A stretch of DNA of 33,173 bases from UBA8108 sp965659285 (GCA_965659285.1 CBFHWB010000025.1:1-33173); one strand, 5' to 3'; positions 16,562 to 25,202 are shown, counted from the stretch's first letter. Numbers and translations are program-made. Notes: generated by a model not told the origin, from the letters alone.

Positions 16562-19357
16562 TCAGTAGACATAGATAAATTCGTTGGAGTTGAGCAGCAC
16601 GAGGCAGATGTCGGCAAGAGCCCGGGTTTCAGGAGAGACATCCGCGGCGGTTTTATCGTAGGTGTAGTTGGCGTGGCTGGTCAGCTTCTCCTTGTACTCG
16701 AAGGGGTCGCCGGAGAATTCCTCGACCAGCGAGCGGGTGATCGTGGTCGGATAAGGCACCCGTCTGGGCTTGACCCCGCGATGGTACTGAACCATTTCGT
16801 GATAGTGCTTCCGCAGCGCTTCTTTCTCCTCCTTGTCCGGGAAACGGCCAAAGGTGAGACGGAAGGCCCGTGCGATCCGGCTGTGAAGCTCCTTGTCCTG
16901 CTTTTGCAGATGCAGTGCCATGGCGATGGACCGGAGGGTGGCGCCGGAGCTGTTCATCAGGGTGAATACCTGCGGGGTGACGGCGGCTGAGTCACGGACC
17001 TCGCAGGACTCGGCCGAGCCGGGCTTGTTGAACACCTCCATCAGGGGGTCGCGCAGGCCGCGGGTGCGGTAGGCGTAGATCGACCGGCGGTTGCGTTCGG
17101 AGGGAACCGGAGATGCCTGGTAGGCCGGGGCGAGGGAGAACTGGATCATGCGCGGTGACAGGGCCACCTCCATGTTGATCTCGGGGAATACCGGCAGTCC
17201 TCCCCGGGTACTGCTCAACTCTCCTGAGATGGCCAGCATGGAGTCTCGCAATTCCTCGGCAGAGAGGCGTCGTGGCTCGAAGACGCCCAGCAGCCGGTTG
17301 TCGGGATCCGTTTCCCGCAGCTTGTCGATCCCGGGATGATGGCTTGCCTGGCGGTAGACGCGCGACATCATGATCAGCCTGTGGAGTTTTTTGAACGAGC
17401 CGCCGTTTTTCTGGAAGGTCCGTGCCAGCCAGTCGAGCAGTTCCGGGTGAGCCGGTTTCTTTCCGGAGGCTCCGAGGTTGTTGGGGTTTCCGGCAAGGCC
17501 GCGGCCGAAGTGGTAGCTCCAGACCCGGTTGACCACGGTTCGCCATGCCAGCCCGTTGTCAGGATGCACGATCCACCTTGCCAGCGGCAGCCTGCGGCCC
17601 TCGATGGACTTCGGCAGACCGAAGAGGTTTTCTTTTCGCCCCGGAAGCGTCTTGATACCCAGGGCGCTGAGGACTCCCGGTGAGACGGGATCCTCGCGGG
17701 AGTAAACCGAACCGCCGGCGTAGATGTGGCTGGCCGGAGCGGTCTTCGATTTGTTCAGCTCGAATTTCTTTTTTGGGTTCGGCATCCGCAACTTCCTGGA
17801 GTTCTGGTGGAGATCGCCGCCGTAGTAAACACTCTGGGCCAGGGGCGCATAGCGTTCGAGCCGCCGGGTCCAGATACGGACCTCTCCTTCGCGGACCTTG
17901 AGGCGGCCTTCCTCCGCGGTGCTCAGCCCGACGAAACGCGGCGGCTTGTCGTCGTTCTTCGTGCCGCGGCGTACGTTGAAGGGTCTGTATTCCGCTGATC
18001 GGTCGCGTTCCTTGTACCATTCCTTCGCCGCCTCTTCGCGTTTCTGGTAGAGGGCATCGACATTTCCCCGGGCGATGCCCAGCATCTCCTCCACCCGTTT
18101 GCGGTTGACGCCGAAGTCATCCCGGTTTTCCTCGTTGAGAAATCCGGCCGGTCTCTCGGCCGGCTGGGTGGTGGCCAGCGCGGCGTAGAGTCGATAATAA
18201 TCGCGTGTAGGTATGGGATCGAATTTATGGTCGTGGCACTTGGCGCAGCGAAGCGGCGTACCGAGAAAGACCTGGCCGACATTATTGACGACATCGTCGA
18301 GGTAGTTCTGCCGGCTCACCATGTTCGGTGTCATGGCGGTATGTTCCCATGGGCCCATACGCAGAAAGCCCTGGGCGATGATCAATTCCGGATTGTCAGG
18401 GTCGAGATCCTCGCCCGCGATCTGCTCCAGCACGAAACGCGAGTAGGGTTTGTCGTCGTTAAAAGCGCGGATGACGTAGTCACGGTAGCGCCAGGCGTTG
18501 GAGCGCTCAAAGTCATTAGAGAATCCGCCGGTGTCGGCGTAGCGGGCGACATCCAGCCAATGCTGGGCCCAGCGCTCTCCGTAGTGCGGACTTTCCAGCA
18601 GGCGATCAAGCAGGTTCTTGTAGGCTTCATGAGCGTTTTTCTTCCAGGCCAGCAGGAAGGAGTCGATTTCTCCAGGCGATGGCGGCAGGCCGGTCAGGTC
18701 GTAGGTGGCCCTGCGCACCAGGGTCAGCGCGTCGCCCCAGGGGGCGGGCTCCAGGCCAGCCTCGGCGAGCCTCGCCTGGATGAAGCGGTCGATGGGGTTG
18801 CCCTTGCCCTCGGGGGGCTCGATGTTCTTTAACGGCAGGAAGGCCCAGATGTCGGCCGGCTGGTAGCGGCGCCAGGTCCAGTCCTCGGACTGTCCTCCAC
18901 TGGTCTTGACCAGTTGGCCATCTTCGGTCAACTCCGTCTTTCGTTCAGCCTCCCGGTATTTTTTCTGCTTCTCCCTGCTCGGCCATGGGGCTCCAAGCCG
19001 GATCCATTCTTTCACCCGGGTGATCTGCTCGGCGCTGAGTCGGTCACTCTCCTTGGGCGGCATCTCGTAGTCTTCATCGGCCCACTCGATGGCCGTCACC
19101 AGCGTACTCTTCTCCGGCTTGAAGGGGACCAGCACCTCGTAGGCGGTCTCGCCGCCCTTGAGCAGGCCGGCGCGGGAGGTGACGTCGAGGTCTCCCTTCA
19201 CCTTTTTGGCGCCGCCATGGCAGGAGAAGCACTTGCTCTCGAGGAGCCCCCTGATCTTGAGGGAGAAGAGCCTCTCGCCTTTTGCGAGGTCGCTTTCCCC
19301 TTCCTGGGCCAGGGCAGGGAAAGGCAGGGTCAGGAATAAGAGGGCCAGGTATTTCAT
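16562..19357 (-). CDS. Planctomycete cytochrome PSCyt1-PSCyt2-PSD1 (DUF1549/DUF1553) protein
   Basis: The product has 931 residues with a Sec signal peptide (ALLFLTLPFPALA). Domains in order are PSCyt1 with a haem motif CFSCHG (Cys43, Cys46, His47), PSCyt2/DUF1549 (about 185-385; DRFIQARLAEAGLEPAPW, RRATYDLTGLPPSP, HWLDVARYADTGGFSNDFE) with a second CxxCH (CAKCHDHKFDP, Cys371-His375), a linker of about 170 residues, then PSD1/DUF1553 (about 560-900; ARWIVHPDNGLAWRTVVNRV, HPELLDWLARTF, RRSIYAYRTRG). Such proteins are periplasmic and probably redox active; the reaction is unknown. It overlaps the sulfatase stop by ATGA and is followed by DUF1501 after one base, so expression is tightly coupled. 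The sulfatase neighbour points to a sulfated glycan as context. Confidence 0.93.
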   Translation of the reverse strand: MKYLALLFLTLPFPALAQEGESDLAKGERLFSLKIRGLLESKCFSCHGGAKKVKGDLDVTSRAGLLKGGETAYEVLVPFKPEKSTLVTAIEWADEDYEMPPKESDRLSAEQITRVKEWIRLGAPWPSREKQKKYREAERKTELTEDGQLVKTSGGQSEDWTWRRYQPADIWAFLPLKNIEPPEGKGNPIDRFIQARLAEAGLEPAPWGDALTLVRRATYDLTGLPPSPGEIDSFLLAWKKNAHEAYKNLLDRLLESPHYGERWAQHWLDVARYADTGGFSNDFERSNAWRYRDYVIRAFNDDKPYSRFVLEQIAGEDLDPDNPELIIAQGFLRMGPWEHTAMTPNMVSRQNYLDDVVNNVGQVFLGTPLRCAKCHDHKFDPIPTRDYYRLYAALATTQPAERPAGFLNEENRDDFGVNRKRVEEMLGIARGNVDALYQKREEAAKEWYKERDRSAEYRPFNVRRGTKNDDKPPRFVGLSTAEEGRLKVREGEVRIWTRRLERYAPLAQSVYYGGDLHQNSRKLRMPNPKKKFELNKSKTAPASHIYAGGSVYSREDPVSPGVLSALGIKTLPGRKENLFGLPKSIEGRRLPLARWIVHPDNGLAWRTVVNRVWSYHFGRGLAGNPNNLGASGKKPAHPELLDWLARTFQKNGGSFKKLHRLIMMSRVYRQASHHPGIDKLRETDPDNRLLGVFEPRRLSAEELRDSMLAISGELSSTRGGLPVFPEINMEVALSPRMIQFSLAPAYQASPVPSERNRRSIYAYRTRGLRDPLMEVFNKPGSAESCEVRDSAAVTPQVFTLMNSSGATLRSIAMALHLQKQDKELHSRIARAFRLTFGRFPDKEEKEALRKHYHEMVQYHRGVKPRRVPYPTTITRSLVEEFSGDPFEYKEKLTSHANYTYDKTAADVSPETRALADICLVLLNSNEFIYVY

Positions 19358-20664
19358 TTTCTGCTCGTGATCTCTTCCATCTCGCGCTTCAAATCGGCGA
19401 TGAGATCCGGGTTCTCGGCGGCGAGGTTCTTCGTTTCACCAATGTCGTCATCGAGGTTGTAGAGCTCCTCGAGCTCTTTACGGTTGCGGTCACGGGCGTA
19501 GCCGTAGACGTTGTGCTTCGCCTTGAGGTATTTCCATTTGCCCCGGCGGATGCCGTTGTTTCGGTAGAGGAAGGTCTGCCGGGCTCCCTTCGGGTTCTTG
19601 CCAAGCAGCAGCCGGGTCTGGTCGACGCCATCGATCACCCGGTCGTCGGGAGCCTTGAAGCCGGCGAGGGCGGCAAAGGTCGGCATGAAGTCAAGAGTAG
19701 AGAAGATCGCATCGGAGACCTTTCCGGCGGGCACTTTGCCGGGCCAGCGGACAATGCAGGGGACGCGAACCCCGGCCTCGTAGCAGGAACCCTTTCCCGC
19801 GCGAAGCGGCCCGGCTTCGCCCCAGAAGATCGATCCCTTCGGGTGGCCCTTCTTCCTGTCGGTGTAGGCGGGTTGGTTCCATGGGCCGTTGTCCGAGGTG
19901 TAGATCACCAGGGTGTTGTCGCGAAGGCCCAGCTTGTCGAGAGCGTCGAGGAGGCGCCCTGTCTCAAAGTCGAACTCCTCCACCACGTCGCCGTAGAGCC
20001 CGCCGGCTGATTTGCCGCGGAAGCGCTCCGAGGCATCGATGATGGTGTGCATCATCGTGTGGGCGAGGTAGAGGACAAAGGGCCTCTTCTTGTCGCGCCT
20101 GTTCTCGATGAAGTCGATGGCCTTGTCGGTATAGAGGCGGGTCAGACCGCCCATGTCGCGGGACTTGCCGGCGGGTTCGTTGTCCTTGTGGAAGGCGACG
20201 CCGCCTCCATCGTTCGCCCCCAGGGTGCCGAAATAATAATCGAAACCCTGCGCGTTCGGCATGCGGTCGATGATGGGTTTGCGGTTGGAGACATCCCATT
20301 TGCCGATGCAGGCGGTCTGGTAGCCCGTCTTCCGGATGAGCTCGGCGAAGGTGATCTCGCTGGCCGGCATGCCCCAGCCCTTGCTGCGGAAGGGGTAGCG
20401 TCCTGTCAGGAGCGCCGACCGCGATGGTCCGCAGACTGACTGGGCGTAGAAGCTGGTGAAGCGGGTTCCCTCCTTCGCCAACTGGTCCAGGCGAGGGGTC
20501 TTGTTCTTCTTGTTGCCGTAGCAGGCAAGGTCGGCGTAGCCCTGGTCATCTGTGAAGATGATGAGAATGTTCGGCCGCTCGGCGGCTGAAAGGTGAACAG
20601 CCCCGATAAGGACCAGCAGGGCTGGAAGGTAAAATCGAATGCTGGAAGAGTGATGTCGCTTCAT
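19354..20664 (-). CDS. Secreted sulfatase (formylglycine type)
   Basis: The product has 436 residues with a signal peptide (FYLPALLVLIGAVHLSAA). The sulfatase core is complete: metal-binding NILIIFTDDQGYADLACYG (Asp39, Asp40), the formylglycine motif VCGPSRSALLTGR with Cys78 to be oxidised, TSDNGPW for the second metal ligand pair, and GKGSCYEAGVRVP. An oddity is GKWDVSN at about 121-127, where most relatives read GKWHLG, so the usual His is Asp124 here. The substrate, presumably a sulfated polysaccharide, cannot be named. It is the first gene of a five-gene minus-strand operon and faces a PQQ-like gene across 269 bases that contain two dyads. A separate sulfatase-maturing enzyme is not in this window. 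Confidence 0.93.
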   Translation of the reverse strand: MKRHHSSSIRFYLPALLVLIGAVHLSAAERPNILIIFTDDQGYADLACYGNKKNKTPRLDQLAKEGTRFTSFYAQSVCGPSRSALLTGRYPFRSKGWGMPASEITFAELIRKTGYQTACIGKWDVSNRKPIIDRMPNAQGFDYYFGTLGANDGGGVAFHKDNEPAGKSRDMGGLTRLYTDKAIDFIENRRDKKRPFVLYLAHTMMHTIIDASERFRGKSAGGLYGDVVEEFDFETGRLLDALDKLGLRDNTLVIYTSDNGPWNQPAYTDRKKGHPKGSIFWGEAGPLRAGKGSCYEAGVRVPCIVRWPGKVPAGKVSDAIFSTLDFMPTFAALAGFKAPDDRVIDGVDQTRLLLGKNPKGARQTFLYRNNGIRRGKWKYLKAKHNVYGYARDRNRKELEELYNLDDDIGETKNLAAENPDLIADLKREMEEITSRK

Positions 20665-20738
20665 TTGCCAACCCGGGAATTTCTGGTGTGTGGGGGCAGC
20701 CTTACGGCGTTCCCCTGCTTGAGTTCTTTATTAACGTA

Positions 20739-20766
20739 CCAGTAAAGTTACTGGAGCTTGAAGCTC
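20739..20766. promoter_or_regulatory. Two adjacent inverted repeats in the divergent intergenic region
   Basis: CCAGTAA (20739-20745) and TTACTGG (20748-20754) form a perfect 7-2-7 dyad. It is joined to a second perfect dyad, GAGCTT (20754-20759) and AAGCTC (20761-20766), followed by TTTT. The pair lies about 75 bases upstream of the sulfatase start and about 170 upstream of the PQQ-like gene. An operator is the simplest reading; a small hairpin terminator is possible for the second dyad. No convincing promoter could be placed in 20665-20933; TACAAT at 20885-20890 is a possible -10 for the plus-strand gene, with no good -35. Confidence 0.45.
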
Positions 20767-20933
20767 TTTTCTATACACGGTTTATGGGGTTTTTGGGGTG
20801 TTTTATCAGTTCGGGATAGGCGAACCCGTTTCTCGACAGAACAAAGGGTGATTCAGTATGATTTTCTTGCGGGATGTGATGTATTACAATCTCAGGTCGT
20901 TAAACCGTTCCAATTAACCTGACAGGAAGTTCA

Positions 20934-22337
20934 ATGCGCAAATTTACGCTCTCCCTCGTTCTTCTCTTTGTTTGCCAACTGGCCCTTGCTGACAATTGGG
21001 GCCATTGGCGGGGTCCGACCGGTAATGGAGCCGCCACGGATGCCAGCCCGCCAACTGAGTGGAGCGAGAAAAAGAATATCAAGTGGAAGGTGGCGATCCC
21101 CGGAAAGGGATCCGGGTCTCCGGTGATCTGGGGTGATAAGGTCTTCGTTGTCACGGCGGTTAGCGTCGCTGTCGGCAGCAATCCCCAGCAGGCCGGCCGT
21201 GAACCCTCCAGGCGACCAGGTGGGGATCGGGAAGCGGGACGGCGGCCCGCGGGCGGAAGTGATTCGCAACGAAGGCCGAGTAGTCGGGGGCGGGGCAGGT
21301 TCGGAAGGTCTCGCGGAGGAAGCCGGGGCGGCTCGCTGACGACTCTCGAGTTCAAGATCCTCTGTTTCGACCGCAAGACGGGCAAAACTCTCTGGCAGCA
21401 AGCCGCTGTCAAGGCGAAGCCGCACGAAGGCACTCATTCCACCAATGGATTCGCCTCGGGTTCGCCCTGCACCGACGGGGAACATGTCTATGCTCACTTC
21501 GGCTCCCGCGGCCTGTACTGCTACACGCTCTCCGGGAAGCTGAAATGGAAACGGACTGACTTCGGAAAGATGACCATGAGAGCCGGCTTTGGTGAGGGCA
21601 GTTCGCCTACGCTTGCCGGTGATAAGCTCATCGTCCCCTGGGATCATGAAGAGCAGTCCTTTGTTTACGCGCTGGATAAGGCCAACGGAAAGACGCTCTG
21701 GAAGACAACCCGGGATGAGCCGAGTTGCTGGGCCACTCCCCTTATTGTCGAGAACGGAAAGAAAAAGCAGATTGTAATGAACGGTCAGACCTGCGCCCGC
21801 GGATACGATCTCCAGACGGGCAAGGAGCTCTGGCGCTGTGGCGGCCAGACCCAGCGTCCGGTCGCCTCGCCGGTGGCTGGCGATGGCCTGGTCTTTGTCG
21901 GCAGCGGGTTCCGCGGATCCTTTCTCGGAGCGTTCCGTCTTGACGGCAAGGGAGACATTGAAGATTCAAAGAGCGTAGCCTGGGTGATCGATCGCGATAC
22001 CCCGGACATCGCCTCACCGCTTTATTCCGCCGGCCGGGTCTATTTCCACAAGGGGAAATCAGGGATGCTCTCCTGCGTTGACGCGGCCACAGGCAAGCCG
22101 CATTACACCGTGCAGAGGATCTCCGGGATCAACAGCACCTATGCATCTCCGATCGCGGCAGGCGGCCACGTCTACATCACCGGGCGCAGCGGCACCACCG
22201 TGGTGATCAAGGATGCGGGAAAGCTGGAGGTTGTTTCGACCAATTCAGTCGGGGAGGGGGTCGATGCGACCCCGGCTCCGGTTGGCAAGGAACTGTTTAT
22301 TCGCGGCGAGAAGCACCTCTTCTGTATTTCGAAATAA
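20934..22337 (+). CDS. Secreted PQQ-like beta-propeller with Arg/Gly-rich insertion
   Basis: The product has 467 residues with a signal peptide (KFTLSLVLLFVCQLALA) and the entry phrase DNWGHWRGPTGNG. Blade motifs include FDRKTGKTLWQQAA, LDKANGKTLWKTTR and YDLQTGKELWRCGG, the BamB-like propeller style shared with the gene at 6176. An unusual low-complexity block of 53 residues (82-134) with about 14 Arg and many Gly, Ser and Pro interrupts the first blade between FVVTAVSV and TTLEFKILCFDRKTG. The start is supported by AGGAAG at 20924-20929. It stands alone on its strand, divergent from the sulfatase operon and followed by the iron-transport promoter, so it is probably co-regulated with the sulfatase operon. 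No catalytic function can be assigned. Confidence 0.88.
   Translation: MRKFTLSLVLLFVCQLALADNWGHWRGPTGNGAATDASPPTEWSEKKNIKWKVAIPGKGSGSPVIWGDKVFVVTAVSVAVGSNPQQAGREPSRRPGGDREAGRRPAGGSDSQRRPSSRGRGRFGRSRGGSRGGSLTTLEFKILCFDRKTGKTLWQQAAVKAKPHEGTHSTNGFASGSPCTDGEHVYAHFGSRGLYCYTLSGKLKWKRTDFGKMTMRAGFGEGSSPTLAGDKLIVPWDHEEQSFVYALDKANGKTLWKTTRDEPSCWATPLIVENGKKKQIVMNGQTCARGYDLQTGKELWRCGGQTQRPVASPVAGDGLVFVGSGFRGSFLGAFRLDGKGDIEDSKSVAWVIDRDTPDIASPLYSAGRVYFHKGKSGMLSCVDAATGKPHYTVQRISGINSTYASPIAAGGHVYITGRSGTTVVIKDAGKLEVVSTNSVGEGVDATPAPVGKELFIRGEKHLFCISK
21177..21335 (+). other. Arg/Gly/Ser-rich low-complexity insertion
   Basis: Codes for residues 82-134 of the propeller. Phrases such as REPSRRPGGDREAGRRP and SSRGRGRFGRSRGGSRGGS resemble RGG-type nucleic-acid- or polyanion-binding tails, here inside an exported protein. 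Confidence 0.7.
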
Positions 22338-22342
22338 GGCAT

Positions 22343-22365
22343 TATCGAGGAATGCGCGCTCGATA
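22343..22365 (+). other. Hairpin between the PQQ-like gene and the iron-transport operon
   Basis: TATCGAG (22343-22349) and CTCGATA (22359-22365) pair perfectly around a nine-base loop just after the stop at 22337. No T-run follows, so it is not a typical intrinsic terminator; it may stabilise the 3' end or end transcription with Rho. GCGCGCTCG, part of the loop and arm (22354-22362), recurs at 22393-22401 inside the downstream promoter. Confidence 0.35.
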
Positions 22366-22385
22366 CGGAATAATGGCATCCAGTG

Positions 22386-22413
22386 TTGACACGCGCGCTC
22401 GCTTGTGTATGGT
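22386..22413 (+). promoter_or_regulatory. Sigma70-like promoter of the ferric-iron ABC operon
   Basis: A perfect TTGACA at 22386-22391 and TATGGT at 22408-22413 (four of six) with a 16-base spacer. Transcription would start near 22420, leaving a leader of about 65 bases to the binding-protein gene. Confidence 0.55.
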
Positions 22414-22416
22414 ATG

Positions 22417-22432
22417 CCAAACTACAGTTTGG
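22417..22432. promoter_or_regulatory. Operator-like dyad at the iron-operon transcription start
   Basis: CCAAACT (22417-22423) and AGTTTGG (22426-22432) form a perfect 7-2-7 inverted repeat lying directly over the predicted transcription start, where a repressor would block initiation. It does not look like a GATAATGAT-type Fur box. Its geometry and CCA...TGG ends match the dyad at 20739-20754. Confidence 0.5.
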
Positions 22433-22483
22433 GTTACCGTTCCAGCGTTCCTGTTCTGATGTGAAATTTTCCTGGAGTCTGAA

Positions 22484-23494
22484 ATGAATCGAATCGTCCT
22501 GGTCCTTTCCTGTTTCCTTCTTTTTGTATCGTCCTTCCTTTCTGCCCAGGTCGTGAATGTCTATTCAGCCAGGCATTACGACACCGACGATGAGATCTAC
22601 TCGAAGTTCGAGAAGAAAACCGGTATCAAGGTCAACCTCATCGAGGGCGGCTCGGGCGCCATGCTGGAAAGGCTCAAACGCGAAGGAAAACGCAGTCCAG
22701 CTGATGTGTTTATCACGGTAGACGCGGGCCGGCTGTACCAGGCCGAACTGGCGGGAGTTTTCCAACCGGTAAAGTCGGCGCTTCTTTCCAGGCTGGTTCC
22801 GGAGAACCTGCGGCATCCCGAGGGTAAATGGTTCGGTCTTACCAAGCGGGCGCGGATCATCCTGAGGTCCAGGGACAGGGTGAAGGAGGGTGAGATCTCC
22901 TCCTATGAAGACCTTGTCAAGCCGCGGTGGAAGGGCAAGGTGCTCATCAGAAGCAGCAGCAATATCTACAACCAGTCCCTGGTCGGATCGCTGATTGCCT
23001 CCCATGGGGAGGCCGGCGCTGAGAAATGGTGCAGGGGCCTGGTCGCCAATCTCGCCCGCGTACCCCAGGGTGGCGATCGTGACCAGATCAAGGCCGTGGC
23101 CGCCGGTGAGGGAGATATCGCGGTAGCCAACTCCTATTATTTTGCCCGTATGCTCAATGGTACGGACGCGGAGAAGGCCGCCGCGGCCAGGGTCGCGGTT
23201 GTTTTTCCCAACCAGGGAAACCGCGGCACCCATGTCAACCTCTCCGGCATTGGAGTGTGCGCGAGTTCTCCCAACAAGGCCAATGCCGTTCGCTTCATCG
23301 AGTACCTGATGGGTACCGAAGCGCAGGAGGTGTTCGCTGCCGGAAACAACGAGTACCCGGTTGTGAAGGGGGCAGGCACCGTTCCGGCCCTGAAGGCTTT
23401 CGGGGGGTTCAAGGAAGACAAGGTGAACGCGGCGGTCTTCGGGAAGAACAACGCGGCGGCGATTCGCATCATGGACCGAGCCGGCTGGCGTTGA
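22484..23494 (+). CDS. fbpA: Ferric-iron ABC transporter, periplasmic binding protein
   Basis: The product has 336 residues with a signal peptide (IVLVLSCFLLFVSSFLSAQ) and then a type 2 periplasmic binding fold of the FbpA/FutA/AfuA ferric-binding family. The opening NVYSARHYDTDDEIYSKFEK is typical, and the paired iron-ligand tyrosines are seen in VANSYYFARM (Tyr218, Tyr219). Other family phrases are SPADVFITVDAGRL and GVCASSPNKANAVRFIEYLM. It captures Fe(III) and delivers it to the permease coded 40 bases downstream. Length is normal. The start is preceded by TGGAG. The promoter and dyad upstream suggest control by a repressor, possibly iron-responsive. Confidence 0.92.
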   Translation: MNRIVLVLSCFLLFVSSFLSAQVVNVYSARHYDTDDEIYSKFEKKTGIKVNLIEGGSGAMLERLKREGKRSPADVFITVDAGRLYQAELAGVFQPVKSALLSRLVPENLRHPEGKWFGLTKRARIILRSRDRVKEGEISSYEDLVKPRWKGKVLIRSSSNIYNQSLVGSLIASHGEAGAEKWCRGLVANLARVPQGGDRDQIKAVAAGEGDIAVANSYYFARMLNGTDAEKAAAARVAVVFPNQGNRGTHVNLSGIGVCASSPNKANAVRFIEYLMGTEAQEVFAAGNNEYPVVKGAGTVPALKAFGGFKEDKVNAAVFGKNNAAAIRIMDRAGWR

Positions 23495-23534
23495 GGCAGG
23501 CTTTCCTGGAGAACCGCGGGGTCTCGGAGACTCA

Positions 23535-25202
23535 ATGAAAAGCAACCCTGGACGTTATTGGTCGGTGGTTTGCTTCGCGCTTGCGGCTGTCGTGCTGGTG
23601 CCGATCTTCTCCGTGACCTGGAGCCTGACCCGGGATTCCGAGGGGGTGTGGGAGCATCTGGCCGAGACAGTCCTCGGGAAGTATATCAGCAATACGCTGC
23701 TGCTGGCCGTGGGGGTGGGCTGCGGAACCCTCCTTGTAGGAGTCCTGACAGCCTGGCTTGTGACGGCCTTCACATTCCCGGGGGTGGGCTTCTTTCGTTG
23801 GGCGCTGCTGCTTCCCCTGGCTATTCCAAGCTACCTGATGGCCTACGCTATGACCGATCTGCTCCAGTTCAGCGGGCCTGTGCAGACGTGGCTTCGCGAG
23901 ACGACAGGCTGGAGCCGGAGCGATTACTGGTTCCCGCAGGTGCGCTCACTGGGAGGCGCGGTTTTCATTCTCGTTCTCTGTCTCTACCCCTACGTCTATC
24001 TCGCTGCCGCGACCGGCTTCCTGAGTCTCTCGGCATCGGTTATCGAAGCGAGCCGGACACTTGGCGCCAGTTCCTGGAGTCGTTTCTGGCGGGTAGTCCT
24101 GCCCCTTGCCCGGCCATCGATCTTCGCGGGCGTCGCCCTGGTGGTTATGGAGACCATGGCCGAGTTTGGCGCGGTTGATTATTGCGCGGTGGACACCTTT
24201 TCCACCGGAATCTATCGCACCTGGATGGGGAGAGGCTCTTTTGTCGCCGCGGCGCAGCTCTCGACCTGCCTCCTCGGGGCCGTCGGCCTTCTCTATCTCC
24301 TGGAGAGCCGTCTTCGAAAATCGGCGAAATTCCATCACGCGACCCAGCGGACCCAGCCGCCGGCGCCCGCGCGCCTGGAGGGAGCCCGGGCCTGGGCCGC
24401 CTTCGCCGCCTGCGCGGCTCCGGTGCTGGGAGGCTTCCTGCTGCCGGTTGTCCGTTTTCTGCAGTTGACGGTCGAGGGTGGCGATTCGCGAACAGGGGAG
24501 CTGTTTATCGGGTTGGCCGGCAACAGCGCCCTGGTCGCGGGTGTCACCGCTCTTGCCGCTGTGATGTGTGGCCTCCTGCTTACCCAGCTTCGCAGGAGGG
24601 CGCCAACCTCCTCGAATCGATTCGCTGTCCGGGTCGCGGGGTTGGGCTACGCGATCCCGGGCGGGGTCATCGCCATTGGGGTGCTGGCTCCGGTGTGGTG
24701 GCTCGAGAGTGGCGTGAACGAGGCCGCCGAGGACGTATTCGGCTGGAGCCCCGGACTGTTTCTCAGCGGCACGATTTTCGCGGTCCTCTTCGGGTACCAG
24801 GTCCGCTTCCTGGCTATTCCCTTAAATGTGATCGGGGCGGGTTTCGAGAGGATTCGCTCGACAGTGGATGATGCGGCAAGAACCCTGGGAGCCTCCCGGC
24901 TGAGGCTTCTCTTTGGCGTTCACATGCCCCTGCTCAAGGGCAGCCTGTTTTGCGCCGGCTTGATGGTGTTTGTCGATGTCTTGAAGGAGTTGCCGGCAAC
25001 CCTTATCCTGCGTCCATTCAATTTCGACACGCTTGCGGTTCGCGTGTATCAGCTGGCCTCTGATGAGCGGCTATCGGAAGCGTCGACAGGCGCCCTGGCC
25101 ATCATCCTGGCCGGCCTGGTTCCAGTAGTTCTTTTGACTCGTATTCTCAGCTCAGCCCATGCCGTCTCGGCGGTTCGGGGTCGAGATCAAGGAAGCTTAT
25201 GA
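23535..25202 (+). CDS. fbpB: Ferric-iron ABC transporter, fused two-domain permease
   Basis: The 555-residue inner-membrane protein has about 12 membrane segments and two homologous permease halves, as in FbpB-type ferric permeases. Each half carries an EAA loop that docks the ATPase: EASRTLGASSWSRFWRVVLP in the first half and DAARTLGASRLRLLFGVHMP in the second. A central basic, non-membrane stretch (about 255-280) separates the halves. It would carry Fe(III) from the binding protein to the cytoplasm. The last four bases overlap the ATPase start as ATGA. The start is supported by GGAG six bases upstream. Confidence 0.93.
   Translation: MKSNPGRYWSVVCFALAAVVLVPIFSVTWSLTRDSEGVWEHLAETVLGKYISNTLLLAVGVGCGTLLVGVLTAWLVTAFTFPGVGFFRWALLLPLAIPSYLMAYAMTDLLQFSGPVQTWLRETTGWSRSDYWFPQVRSLGGAVFILVLCLYPYVYLAAATGFLSLSASVIEASRTLGASSWSRFWRVVLPLARPSIFAGVALVVMETMAEFGAVDYCAVDTFSTGIYRTWMGRGSFVAAAQLSTCLLGAVGLLYLLESRLRKSAKFHHATQRTQPPAPARLEGARAWAAFAACAAPVLGGFLLPVVRFLQLTVEGGDSRTGELFIGLAGNSALVAGVTALAAVMCGLLLTQLRRRAPTSSNRFAVRVAGLGYAIPGGVIAIGVLAPVWWLESGVNEAAEDVFGWSPGLFLSGTIFAVLFGYQVRFLAIPLNVIGAGFERIRSTVDDAARTLGASRLRLLFGVHMPLLKGSLFCAGLMVFVDVLKELPATLILRPFNFDTLAVRVYQLASDERLSEASTGALAIILAGLVPVVLLTRILSSAHAVSAVRGRDQGSL

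Noticed and set aside
20754..20770. Intrinsic terminator formed by the GAGCTT/AAGCTC dyad and TTTT
   Set aside because: It lies in a divergent promoter region, the loop would be very short, and the T-run is only four bases.
22417..22432. Classical Fur box at the iron operon
   Set aside because: The dyad sequence has no GATAAT-type repeats; only its position suggests iron control.
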